A stretch of DNA of 21,534 bases from Hungateiclostridiaceae bacterium UBA3922 (GTDB lineage: Bacteria; Bacillota; Clostridia; Acetivibrionales; DTU013). Positions 1 through 6,356 of the stretch are shown here, one piece after another. The stretch covers positions 1-21,534 of the forward strand of contig DGEQ01000135.1 of assembly GCA_002386045.1 (NCBI GenBank), given 5' to 3'. The notes beneath the pieces were generated by a model, which had not been told where the DNA came from, did no database searches, and worked only from the letters and a program-made list of their open reading frames with translations. The position numbers and the translations under genes are program-made. Position 1 is the stretch's first letter. The number at the start of each line of letters is the position of its first letter.

Positions 1-98
1 CTGTCGATGTTGAAGCCTCTCCTGCTGAACAGGCCGGCCACTCTTGACAGTACACCGGCATGGTTTTCCACCAGCACCGATAATATGTGTTTGGCCAT
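1..98 (-). CDS. ilvN: Acetolactate synthase small (regulatory) subunit, N-terminal part
   Basis: This is the first 32 codons of a gene that runs off the left edge. The reading begins MAKHILSVLVENHAGVLSRV, followed by an AGLFSRRGFNI segment. That is the beta-alpha-beta start of the ACT domain of acetolactate synthase small subunits, which bind valine and raise the activity of the large subunit in the first common step of branched-chain amino acid synthesis. The ATG at 96-98 has a purine-rich ribosome site (AAGGGG and AAGG) just upstream. It follows ilvB on the same strand after a 122-nt gap in which I see no clear terminator, so the two are probably one operon under the T-box leader. The ilvN/ilvH naming cannot be settled from a fragment. 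Confidence 0.9.
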   Translation of the reverse strand, partial: MAKHILSVLVENHAGVLSRVAGLFSRRGFNID

Positions 99-220
99 GA
101 TCCTTACCCCTTTCGTGCCAGGCTTGACGCCTCGTTTTTATCTTATCCAGCGTTACCGGGACTGTTGGCCCCGCGTGGTTATATATAAAAGGATATTTCC
201 CGGTCCCGGCTGTTTTCGTG

Positions 221-1843
221 TCACAGCGTCGGCTCCTCGGGATCCACCATGCATTCCAGGATGTATGGTCCCTGGTGTGCCGTCATCCTCTCCAGGGCTT
301 CTGCGACCTGCGCATCCGAAGATATCCTCTCCCCTCTGAAGCCGTAAGCCGCCGCCAGGGCCACGAAATCGGGATTGCTGTCGAGGAACACCTGCGAATA
401 CCGCCCTCCGTGCCTTGTCAGCTGGAGTTCCCTCACCATTCCCAGCCGCCGGTTGTTGAGCAGGATTATCTTCACGTCGATGTCGTACTGTTTCATGGTC
501 CCCAGTTCCTGCATCGACATCTGGAAGCTCCCGTCCCCGCTGATCACAACGACGGTGGAACCGGGCTTTCCGATCTTCGCCCCTATGGCTGATGGGAGGC
601 CGTATCCCATGGTCCCAAGGCCGCCTGAAGTTATGAAAGTTTTGGGTTTTCTCACCCGGTAATGGTTGGCTGCCCAGATCTGGTTCTGGCCGACCTCCGT
701 CGTCAATATAGCATCCCCGGGCAGGTAATCAGAAAGTATCGACAGCAGGTGTTTCGGGTCCACGTATCCGGTGTCCGTCCTGGCCTTCCTGCTGTTCCTG
801 CGCCTGACGTCCGCCGCCGTTTCGAGCCACTCGGCAGATCCGCCCGCCTCAACGAGTTCGAGCAGATCCCTTAGGACATGCTTCAGGTCCCCTACCACGG
901 GTACCGCGACATCGATGTTCTTGCCTATCTCGGCAGGGTCTATGTCGATATGGATGATCTTTGCCTTTTTTGCCAGCGAACTGGCCGCTCCCATCGCCCT
1001 GTCCCCGACCCTGGCCCCGAGTATCATCACCAGGTCGGCGTGGTGCAGTACATAGTTGGCCGTCGGGCTCCCATGGGTGCCGACCATCCCGAAGTGGAGA
1101 GGATGGTCCGACGGTATGGAGCCTATGCCCATCAATGTCGTAACTACCGGTATGTTCCGCCTCTCCGCCAGTTCCACCATTTCACCCGAGGCATCGGCGG
1201 TGATCAGGCCTCCGCCGGCGCATATGACAGGCCTTTTTGCGGCATGGATCGCCGCGGCGGCCTTCCTCTCCTGTCCCGGATGGCCCTTTATGGTCGGTTT
1301 GTACCCTTTTATGTCTATGTGTCCGGGATACCTAAAATCTATAACGGCATTCTGTATATCCACGGGTATATCGATGACGACAGGCCCCGGCCTCCCCGTG
1401 GTCGCTATGTGGAATGCTTCCTTTATTATCCTCGGCAGTTCTCCGGCTTTTTTCACAAGGTAATTGTGCTTGCTGAAAGGAGCGGTCGCCCCGGTTATGT
1501 CCGCCTCCTGGAAAGCATCCGTGCCTATCATGTCGCTCCTGACCTGGCCGGTGATAGCGATGATGGGTACGCTGTCCATGTATGCATTGGCGATGCCGGT
1601 GATGAGGTTGGTCGCTCCGGGACCGGATGTTGCCACGCAGACGCCGGCTTTGCCCGTGACCCTGGCATAGCCGTTGGCAGCATGGGCCGCTCCCTGTTCA
1701 TTTCGCGTCAGGATATGCCTTATGCCGCTGTCCAGCAGCGCATCATAGAACGGGGAAATGGCAGCGCCGGGATAGCCGAAAACGATATCGACGTTTTCCG
1801 CTTCCAGGGCCCTTATGATAGCTTCTGCACCTGTGATTTTCAC
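221..1843 (-). CDS. ilvB: Acetolactate synthase large (catalytic) subunit
   Basis: This thiamine-diphosphate enzyme joins two pyruvates to acetolactate, or pyruvate and 2-oxobutyrate to acetohydroxybutyrate, the entry to valine, leucine and isoleucine. Visible features are the N-terminal TPP domain with FGYPGAAISPFYDAL and the catalytic Glu49 in NEQGAAHAANGYAR, the central FAD-type domain with ARVGDR, and the C-terminal TPP/Mg motif starting GDGSFQMS at residue 436 and ending at LLNNRRLGMV. The start is GTG at 1841-1843, because GGAGGG lies just upstream; no nearer ATG fits the conserved N-terminus. At 540 residues it is slightly short: it ends at DPEEPTL and lacks the usual PMVPPG-like tail. 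It is followed by ilvN on the same strand and preceded by a T-box leader, so expression should respond to uncharged tRNA. Confidence 0.97.
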   Translation of the reverse strand: MKITGAEAIIRALEAENVDIVFGYPGAAISPFYDALLDSGIRHILTRNEQGAAHAANGYARVTGKAGVCVATSGPGATNLITGIANAYMDSVPIIAITGQVRSDMIGTDAFQEADITGATAPFSKHNYLVKKAGELPRIIKEAFHIATTGRPGPVVIDIPVDIQNAVIDFRYPGHIDIKGYKPTIKGHPGQERKAAAAIHAAKRPVICAGGGLITADASGEMVELAERRNIPVVTTLMGIGSIPSDHPLHFGMVGTHGSPTANYVLHHADLVMILGARVGDRAMGAASSLAKKAKIIHIDIDPAEIGKNIDVAVPVVGDLKHVLRDLLELVEAGGSAEWLETAADVRRRNSRKARTDTGYVDPKHLLSILSDYLPGDAILTTEVGQNQIWAANHYRVRKPKTFITSGGLGTMGYGLPSAIGAKIGKPGSTVVVISGDGSFQMSMQELGTMKQYDIDVKIILLNNRRLGMVRELQLTRHGGRYSQVFLDSNPDFVALAAAYGFRGERISSDAQVAEALERMTAHQGPYILECMVDPEEPTL

Positions 1844-1894
1844 CGATATCCCTCCGCTTCCTCCCGGAAAACCAAATCGGAAAAACGATGTTAT

Positions 1895-1934
1895 AAAAAA
1901 CCCCTCGTCGCTGCATCACTGCAGGGACGAAGGG
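1895..1934 (-). terminator. Intrinsic terminator of the T-box leader
   Basis: On the minus strand a stem of about 15 pairs (CCCTTCGTC plus CTGCA against TGCAG plus GACGAGGGG, positions 1901-1934) is closed by a short loop and followed by a run of six T. It lies directly downstream of the T-box core, so it is the alternative to the antiterminator. When tRNA is charged, transcription should stop here, 50 nt before ilvB. Confidence 0.9.
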
Positions 1935-2190
1935 AAATCCACCGTGGTACCACCCTGATTCGATAAGCAAATGCTTATCCTCAGTAGTACTTTTTAAGTA
2001 AAGTACCTGACTGTAACGTGGTCAACGTCTTGCGCCTGTGTCCCGGGACACCGGGATTTCAGCGAAGAAGCTCCGGAATGAGCTATACGCAGGATCCTAT
2101 GCACCGGTTCGCACCACCCACCGGCTCTCTTGCGCAGTCAGATCTGCCTTGTTTCCTTCATTGCTTTTCGTCCTTCTTGAAGATGATTGT
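1895..2190 (-). promoter_or_regulatory. T-box riboswitch leader of the ilvB operon, probable leucine specificity
   Basis: The minus strand carries the T-box core AGGGTGGTACCACGG (1942-1956), which in this family pairs with the free CCA end of uncharged tRNA. A terminator hairpin follows. Upstream lies a stem I. Its base pairs AAGAAG with CTTCTT, and GGAA with TTCC. Above an internal loop, GCAGATC pairs imperfectly with GATCCTGC. At the tip are an AGAGAGCC segment and a CCGGT/ACCGG stem. The 3' side of the internal loop reads GTATAGCTCA. Counting back from the lower helix gives CTC followed by A as the likely specifier, a leucine codon. The T-box assignment is clear; the specifier is inferred by hand folding. 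Confidence 0.93.
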
Positions 2191-2195
2191 ATTAT

Positions 2196-2225
2196 ATTGT
2201 ATCAGCACACTCGTCAAACTGTCAA
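2196..2225 (-). promoter_or_regulatory. Sigma-A type promoter of the ilvB operon
   Basis: The minus strand has TTGACA (2220-2225), an 18-nt spacer and TACAAT (2196-2201). An overlapping alternative is TTGACG with TATAAT (2191-2196) at a 15-nt spacing. Transcription would start near 2184-2190, just before stem I of the T-box. Confidence 0.72.
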
Positions 2226-2292
2226 TACGGTTTTTTACTCTTTATTGCCCTCATGGGCTGTCTTTTTTTATGCTTTTTTGCGGTATTGCCGC

Positions 2293-2580
2293 CTACAGGT
2301 ATACCCGTTCGTTGGTATTGCCTTCAAATTTACCGATACCGTAACCATAGCAGAATGACTGGCGCATGCTGGTCATGATCAGGGTCTTCAGCAGTTCCCT
2401 CTCTTCTTTGCTGAGGCCCCTGTCCGTCATCTCGATAAAGCTCCTGGTCTTGTCCGCGGCGATGAGCCTTATGGCTTCCCTTGTACCGGCCAGGTCGCCG
2501 TTGAGCTTTTCCCTGGCCTGCTTCAGGTAGAGTTTGAGAGTTTTTTCAAAATCCGTCTGATGTTTGGCTTTATCAGCCAT
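2293..2580 (-). CDS. Small charged helical protein of unknown function
   Basis: This 95-residue protein matches no family that I recognise. The start is the ATG at 2578-2580, because AGGAGGTG stands 6 nt upstream; an upstream ATG at 2607 precedes that site and is unlikely. The protein is mostly charged and probably helical, with segments such as FEKTLKLYLKQAREKL and GLSKEERELLKTLIM. It has a single cysteine, a C-terminal YGYGIGKFEG segment, no signal peptide and no membrane span, so it is probably cytosolic. It lies alone between the long palindrome upstream and the T-box promoter downstream. A small GCGG/CCGC hairpin follows the stop, but without a T run on this strand. The strong ribosome site and clean reading support a real gene. 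Confidence 0.75.
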   Translation of the reverse strand: MADKAKHQTDFEKTLKLYLKQAREKLNGDLAGTREAIRLIAADKTRSFIEMTDRGLSKEERELLKTLIMTSMRQSFCYGYGIGKFEGNTNERVYL

Positions 2581-2711
2581 GGCAACCACCTCCTGTTTTT
2601 CATACAAGTAAGTGTTGCCATTGCCGGCGCCGGACTATACGTCTTCCGGCGTCGACGCTGCCGATCATCATTTCAGCTGAAGTCGGGGTGCTTTGTGAAA
2701 AACTGCAGGAT

Positions 2712-2950
2712 CCAGGGTGAAGCAGAGATGGTGACCGATCCTGCATTGTGGGGATGCTGCGTTAACATCTGCAGGCCGGCTCATTTGCTCCAATGAGGGC
2801 GCAGGTCACTCGCCGTCCATGGCTCGGGACCAGCGCCGGCAGCGTCCGTGCTGCAGGTCGTGGTGCCTGAGGCCTCATTCGAGCTTCATGACCCGGCCGC
2901 ATCTGTAGCACTTGCATCCCATCAATGGCTGGATCGGTCACCATCCCTGG
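2712..2950. repeat. Long imperfect palindrome (about 219 bp core) in a gene-free gap
   Basis: The gap 2581-2999 holds no gene that I can support. GATGGTGACCGATCC at 2727-2741 is repeated as a perfect inverted copy at 2931-2945. The similarity continues inward through GGGATGC, GGCCGG, TCAT, GCTC, AATGAGG and CAGG blocks almost to the centre at GCCGGC (2835-2840). The two arms of about 110 nt therefore match at roughly three positions in four. Outside the core, CCAGGG (2712-2717) pairs with CCCTGG (2945-2950) across a bulge. A transcript of either strand would fold into one long hairpin. The right arm, read on the minus strand, has a short CKCYRCGRVMKLE reading ended by a stop, resembling a zinc-ribbon end, but no full gene. 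A separate 7-pair hairpin lies at 2628-2651. Function is unknown. Confidence 0.75.
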
Positions 2951-2999
2951 TTTCCTTGACTCGGTACAGGCAACCGAATAACCTGTCCGGTCTCGATCG

Positions 3000-4280
3000 T
3001 CACCTGGTTACCAGCCCGTCACGCTCCTTGCGGGCAAGCACAAGCTCGGTGGTAGTCCATTCGCCGCTGCCGCGTTTCCTGTGGTAAATGCTGACCTTAT
3101 CCCCCGGCTGCTTCGAATAAATGTAGGTCCTGAGCTGCATCATCGTGTCGATCTCATTGCCGTCCACCCGCGTTATGATGCATCCTTCACGTATACCAGC
3201 CCTGTAAGCCGGACCGTTCCTGTCCACGTGGGCGACATATATGCCGTTCTTCATCTTCGCCTGGCCGTCGATATACGGTATCGTCTGCCCGTCATAAGCG
3301 AATATCCCAACGTAGGGCTCTTCGAAGCTGCCTGTTTCCACGAGCCTTGCAACGACAGGCTTAATTATGTTTATCGGGATGGCGAAGCCCATCCCCTCGG
3401 CGCTAGTCACCTTTACAGTATTGATGCCGACCACTTCCCCCTTTGCATTCAGCAGGGGACCCCCGCTGTTGCCGGGGTTTATGCTGGCATCCGTCTGTAT
3501 AAGGTCCTCCATGTAATTTACGCCGTCTTTCGTCTCTATCCTGATGGTCCTGTTGAGAGCGCTGATGATGCCTGACGTGACCGATCTCTGGAAATCCAGC
3601 CCCAGTGGATTGCCGATGGCAATTGCATGTTCTCCGACCCGGAGCTTTGTGGCATCGCCAAGCACCAACGGAGTAAGGCCTGTGAGGTTCACCTTCACAG
3701 CCGCCAGGTCCAGCACGGGATCCGACCAGACGACTTCTCCGTCAACATTCCTGCCGTCCGCCAGCGAAACTATGATCCTGTTGCTCCTTCCTCCGGCCAC
3801 ATGGTAATTTGTCAGGATATAGCCGTCCGAACTGACGATCACGCCCGAACCGAACCCTACTTCAGACTCCCGGTTCCTGCTGAAAAGGTTGTCCCTGACG
3901 GCCCTCTCGACCGTTATGCCGACGACCCCGGCGGTAGCTTTTTCGGCAACCCTTTGGGTAACAGGGATCTCTGCCACGTCGTCCGCCGCGGAGCCGGCAA
4001 GGTAGCCATTTCCCGGCGTACCGTTGCCCGTGCCGGTCCCGCCCTGTCCGACGCTGCCAGGCCCGGCAGTACCTGTCTGCCCTCCATCCCCGGCAGGATT
4101 CCCTTCCCTGCCCCCGGAAAACTGCAGACGGACCCCGGGACTCCTGATCCCGCCGCCATTTCCGTCAGCGGCAGATATGAACCCTGAAGCAGCGAAAATC
4201 ACCAGCAGGCTTACGATCATCGATGTGATAACAGATGTGAAAAGAATTGCCACCAATCCGTACCGTCTTCTGCCGTACAT
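3000..4280 (-). CDS. Membrane-anchored HtrA/DegP-family serine protease with PDZ domain
   Basis: This is an S1C (HtrA-like) protease expected to degrade or monitor damaged proteins outside the membrane. Residues 8-38 form one hydrophobic membrane segment after a basic start (MYGRRRYG), as in the Bacillus HtrA proteins. Residues 40-95 are a Gly/Pro-rich linker. The trypsin-like domain follows, with catalytic His160 (TNYHV), Asp191 (DPVLDLAAVKV) and Ser272 (NPGNSGGPL). A single PDZ domain covers about 320-415 (GIYVAHVDRNGPAYRAGI). The length of 426 residues is normal. The ATG at 4278-4280 has only a modest GGGG upstream. It is monocistronic by appearance, separated from the upstream gene by a terminator. 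Paralogues HtrA, HtrB and YyxA cannot be told apart here. Confidence 0.93.
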   Translation of the reverse strand: MYGRRRYGLVAILFTSVITSMIVSLLVIFAASGFISAADGNGGGIRSPGVRLQFSGGREGNPAGDGGQTGTAGPGSVGQGGTGTGNGTPGNGYLAGSAADDVAEIPVTQRVAEKATAGVVGITVERAVRDNLFSRNRESEVGFGSGVIVSSDGYILTNYHVAGGRSNRIIVSLADGRNVDGEVVWSDPVLDLAAVKVNLTGLTPLVLGDATKLRVGEHAIAIGNPLGLDFQRSVTSGIISALNRTIRIETKDGVNYMEDLIQTDASINPGNSGGPLLNAKGEVVGINTVKVTSAEGMGFAIPINIIKPVVARLVETGSFEEPYVGIFAYDGQTIPYIDGQAKMKNGIYVAHVDRNGPAYRAGIREGCIITRVDGNEIDTMMQLRTYIYSKQPGDKVSIYHRKRGSGEWTTTELVLARKERDGLVTR

Positions 4281-4363
4281 GCCATCAACCCCGTTTTCGC
4301 ATTGTGAACGTCATACTTATTATTATCTGCGGCGTCACAAAGAATACGAAATACGGGCTGAAA

Positions 4364-4404
4364 GACAAAACCGGCAGGAAACCGGCTCGTCCGGCTTTTT
4401 TGTC
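4364..4404. terminator. Probable two-way terminator between the DUF951 gene and the HtrA gene
   Basis: GACAAAACCGG (4364-4374) pairs with CCGGCTTTTTTGTC (4391-4404) with one bulged base. The A and T flanks give a T run on either strand. It overlaps the stop codon of the DUF951 gene and would end the glnA-DUF951 transcript. Confidence 0.6.
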
Positions 4405-4630
4405 ATATCTCGCCCGGCGTGCCGGAAGACGTGTCGGCCGATGAAAAAGGTTTCACTATTTTTTTGACGCTTTTTTCGAACCTGGGCCTGGGCATCATGA
4501 CCTGGTGGCCGCAGCCAAGGCACCTGACCCTGAAGTCGGCGCCGGTCCGCATCACTTCCCACTCTTTGCTCCCGCACGGATGCGGTTTGCGGAATTCAAC
4601 TATATCTCCAAGACGGTACCTGTCCGCCAT
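4403..4630 (-). CDS. DUF951 family small zinc-ribbon-like protein
   Basis: The 75-residue product reads MADRYRLGDIVEFRKPHPCG and goes on with SKEWEVMRTGADFRVRC, LGCGHQVMMPR and FEKSVKKIV. This is the pattern of DUF951 proteins, small OB/SH3-like proteins common in Bacillota with unknown cellular role. Cysteines in HPCG, RCLGCG could hold a metal. The ATG at 4628-4630 fits the family start; in-frame ATG and GTG codons up to 4642 are also possible, and GGTG lies 6 nt before the chosen one. A tail of about 15 residues (KPFSSADTSSGTPGEI) extends past the usual end. It follows glnA by about 60 nt with no clear terminator between them and is probably on the same transcript. Confidence 0.88.
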   Translation of the reverse strand: MADRYRLGDIVEFRKPHPCGSKEWEVMRTGADFRVRCLGCGHQVMMPRPRFEKSVKKIVKPFSSADTSSGTPGEI

Positions 4631-4691
4631 ATACATCACCATTCCCGACAGATTGCGTTTTTACAGAAAGCTGCTGTTTTTGCGTTCCGCG

Positions 4692-6026
4692 TCAGTAGTT
4701 CTTGAGATATGCGTCTATCTCCCACTTGCTGATCTGCGTCTTGTACCCCTCGCATTCCTTCAGCTTTGCCTCGATATACTTGTTGAATATATGGTCCCCG
4801 AGGAGTTCCCTCGCAAATTCGCTCTGCCTCATCTCACAGATGGCCTCTTCAAGGCTGCCCGGCAGCACCCCGATGTGCCCGGCGCACCTGTCCTCCTGGC
4901 TCATGTCGAACAGGTTCCTGTTGACCGGTTCCGGCGGCTGGATTTTGTGCTCTATGCCGTCAAGGCCGGCCGCGAGGATGGCAGCCAGTGCCAGGTACGG
5001 GTTGCAGCTCGGATCGGGGCACCTGAGTTCAAGCCTCGTCGCCGTCCCGCGGGCTGTAGGCACCCTGACCAGCGGGCTCCTGTTCCTGGCCGACCACGCG
5101 ATATAGACAGGAGCTTCATATCCCGGTACAAGCCTCTTGTATGAGTTGACCAGCGGGTTGGTCAGCGCCGTGATCGCGCGGATATTCTTCATCAGGCCGC
5201 CCATGAACCAGTAAGCCTCCTGGCTGAGCCGGAGCGGTCCGCCCTCGTCATAGAAGACATTGCTTCCCTGCCTGAACAGCGATACGTTCACATGCATCCC
5301 TGAACCAGCGATGCCGTATATCGGCTTCGGCATGAACGTGGCATGCAGGCCGTGCTTCTGTGCGATCGTCTTGACCACCAGCTTGAACGTCTGGATAGCG
5401 TCAGCGGCATTCAGTGCATCGGTGTACTTGAAGTCGATCTCGTGCTGGCCCGGCGCTTCCTCATGGTGGGACTGCTCGACTTCGAACCCCATTTCCTCAA
5501 GGGTGAGGCACATGTCTCTCCTGGCCTTCTCGCCGAGGTCCACCGGGCCAAGGTCGAAATACCCCGCCTTGTCATGGGTTATCGTGGTGGGGTTCCCCTC
5601 ATTATCTACAATGAATAGGAAAAACTCACATTCAGGCCCGACATTGAACGTATCGTAGCCCATCTGCGCAGCTTTTTTCAAAGCCCTCTTCAGTACATAC
5701 CTGGGATCACCTTCGAACGGCTCTCCGTCTGCGGTATACACGTCGCAGATAAGCCTGGCGGTCTTCCCGATGTCGGAATTCCACGGCAGTATTACGAACG
5801 AGTCAGTATCCGGCCACAGGTACATGTCGGACTCTTCTATCCTTACGAATCCCTCGATGGAGGAACCGTCGAACATGCACTGGTTGTCCAGGGCTTTTTC
5901 CAGTTGCTTCGCAGTGATCGCGACATTTTTCAGCATGCCGAAAATGTCGGTGAACTGGAGCCTTATGAACTCCACCTTCTCGTCCCTGACTATCCTTATG
6001 ATATCCTCTTTCGTGTATCTGGGCAT
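4692..6026 (-). CDS. glnA: Glutamine synthetase, type I-alpha
   Basis: This enzyme makes glutamine from glutamate, ammonia and ATP in the cytoplasm as a dodecamer, the main route of ammonium assimilation. It has 444 residues, the length of the Bacillus GSI-alpha enzyme. The beta-grasp loop MFDGSSIEGFVRIEESD includes the arginine which in Bacillus takes part in glutamine feedback. The catalytic domain shows NVGPECEFFLF, NPLVNSYKRLVPGYEAP, the substrate loop AWSARNRSPLVRVP and CNPYLALAAILAAGLDG. The adenylylation-type C-terminus of GSI-beta is absent, as expected. The start is ATG at 6024-6026, with GGAGGTG 6 nt upstream; an in-frame upstream extension (MIDIRIGSS...) lies before the ribosome site and is not translated. 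It has its own promoter and a leader of about 160 nt. Confidence 0.97.
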   Translation of the reverse strand: MPRYTKEDIIRIVRDEKVEFIRLQFTDIFGMLKNVAITAKQLEKALDNQCMFDGSSIEGFVRIEESDMYLWPDTDSFVILPWNSDIGKTARLICDVYTADGEPFEGDPRYVLKRALKKAAQMGYDTFNVGPECEFFLFIVDNEGNPTTITHDKAGYFDLGPVDLGEKARRDMCLTLEEMGFEVEQSHHEEAPGQHEIDFKYTDALNAADAIQTFKLVVKTIAQKHGLHATFMPKPIYGIAGSGMHVNVSLFRQGSNVFYDEGGPLRLSQEAYWFMGGLMKNIRAITALTNPLVNSYKRLVPGYEAPVYIAWSARNRSPLVRVPTARGTATRLELRCPDPSCNPYLALAAILAAGLDGIEHKIQPPEPVNRNLFDMSQEDRCAGHIGVLPGSLEEAICEMRQSEFARELLGDHIFNKYIEAKLKECEGYKTQISKWEIDAYLKNY

Positions 6027-6092
6027 CCGGTACACCTCCATGATAATAAAAAACGTACTCGACCCGATCCGGATATCGATCAAGAATGCCGT

Positions 6093-6123
6093 TGCCGAAA
6101 CAGTGACTCTGCTGCCGAAACAG
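6093..6123. repeat. Pair of 11-bp direct repeats in the glnA leader
   Basis: TGCCGAAACAG occurs at 6093-6103 and again at 6113-6123, exactly 20 bp apart (two helical turns). A weaker copy, TGCCGCAACTG, lies at 6140-6150. They lie between the glnA promoter and the glnA start. They do not match the palindromic GlnR/TnrA box of Bacillus. Confidence 0.6.
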
Positions 6124-6193
6124 GACCGGATACTGCAATTGCCGCAACTGCGCCGAATGAAGTGCCGCCGGTATCCGGCAGAAATCTACCTCT

Positions 6194-6221
6194 ATTTTAC
6201 CATGAATAAGTAACAGGGCAA
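6194..6221 (-). promoter_or_regulatory. Candidate promoter of glnA
   Basis: The minus strand has TTGCCC (6216-6221), a 16-nt spacer and TAAAAT (6194-6199). This predicts a leader of about 160 nt before glnA. The leader contains a GCCGG/CCGGC hairpin, the repeated 11-mers, and a run of six T about 25 nt before the ribosome site, after only a weak dyad. Confidence 0.55.
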
Positions 6222-6330
6222 TACTTATTTAAGCTTCCGGGCGCCCGATTGTGCATTTTCACAACTTTTGGGAAGCCGGCCGAACGGGATGGTTTCCGGT
6301 TCGGACTCAGCAGCCAGCCCTTTCCGGTGG

Positions 6331-6349
6331 TATAATATAATCAAGGAGG
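6331..6349 (+). promoter_or_regulatory. TATAAT box and ribosome binding site of the GH5 gene
   Basis: TATAAT at 6331-6336 is followed by AAGGAGG at 6343-6349. The ribosome site is 7 nt before ATG 6357 but only 1 nt before ATG 6351, so 6357 is chosen. No good -35 box stands 17 nt before the TATAAT. If this is the promoter, the transcript has an extremely short leader. Confidence 0.5.
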
Positions 6350-6356
6350 CATGGAA

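Noticed and set aside
878..1966. A 362-codon open frame on the plus strand opposite ilvB
   Set aside because: It is a shadow of the high-GC codon pattern of ilvB; the translation has no known motif and no ribosome site.
2247..2269. GCCC/GGGC hairpin followed by seven T on the plus strand
   Set aside because: It would end a plus-strand transcript, but no plus-strand gene lies upstream; the stem has only four pairs in a T-rich stretch.
2762..2944. 60-codon open frame on the minus strand inside the palindrome
   Set aside because: No ribosome site, Pro/Arg/Ala-rich composition typical of a chance frame in GC-rich DNA, and it crosses both arms of the inverted repeat.
6050..6066. Attenuator before glnA ending in a run of six T
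   Set aside because: The preceding dyad is weak and the T run is not directly after a stable stem, so I do not call a terminator.
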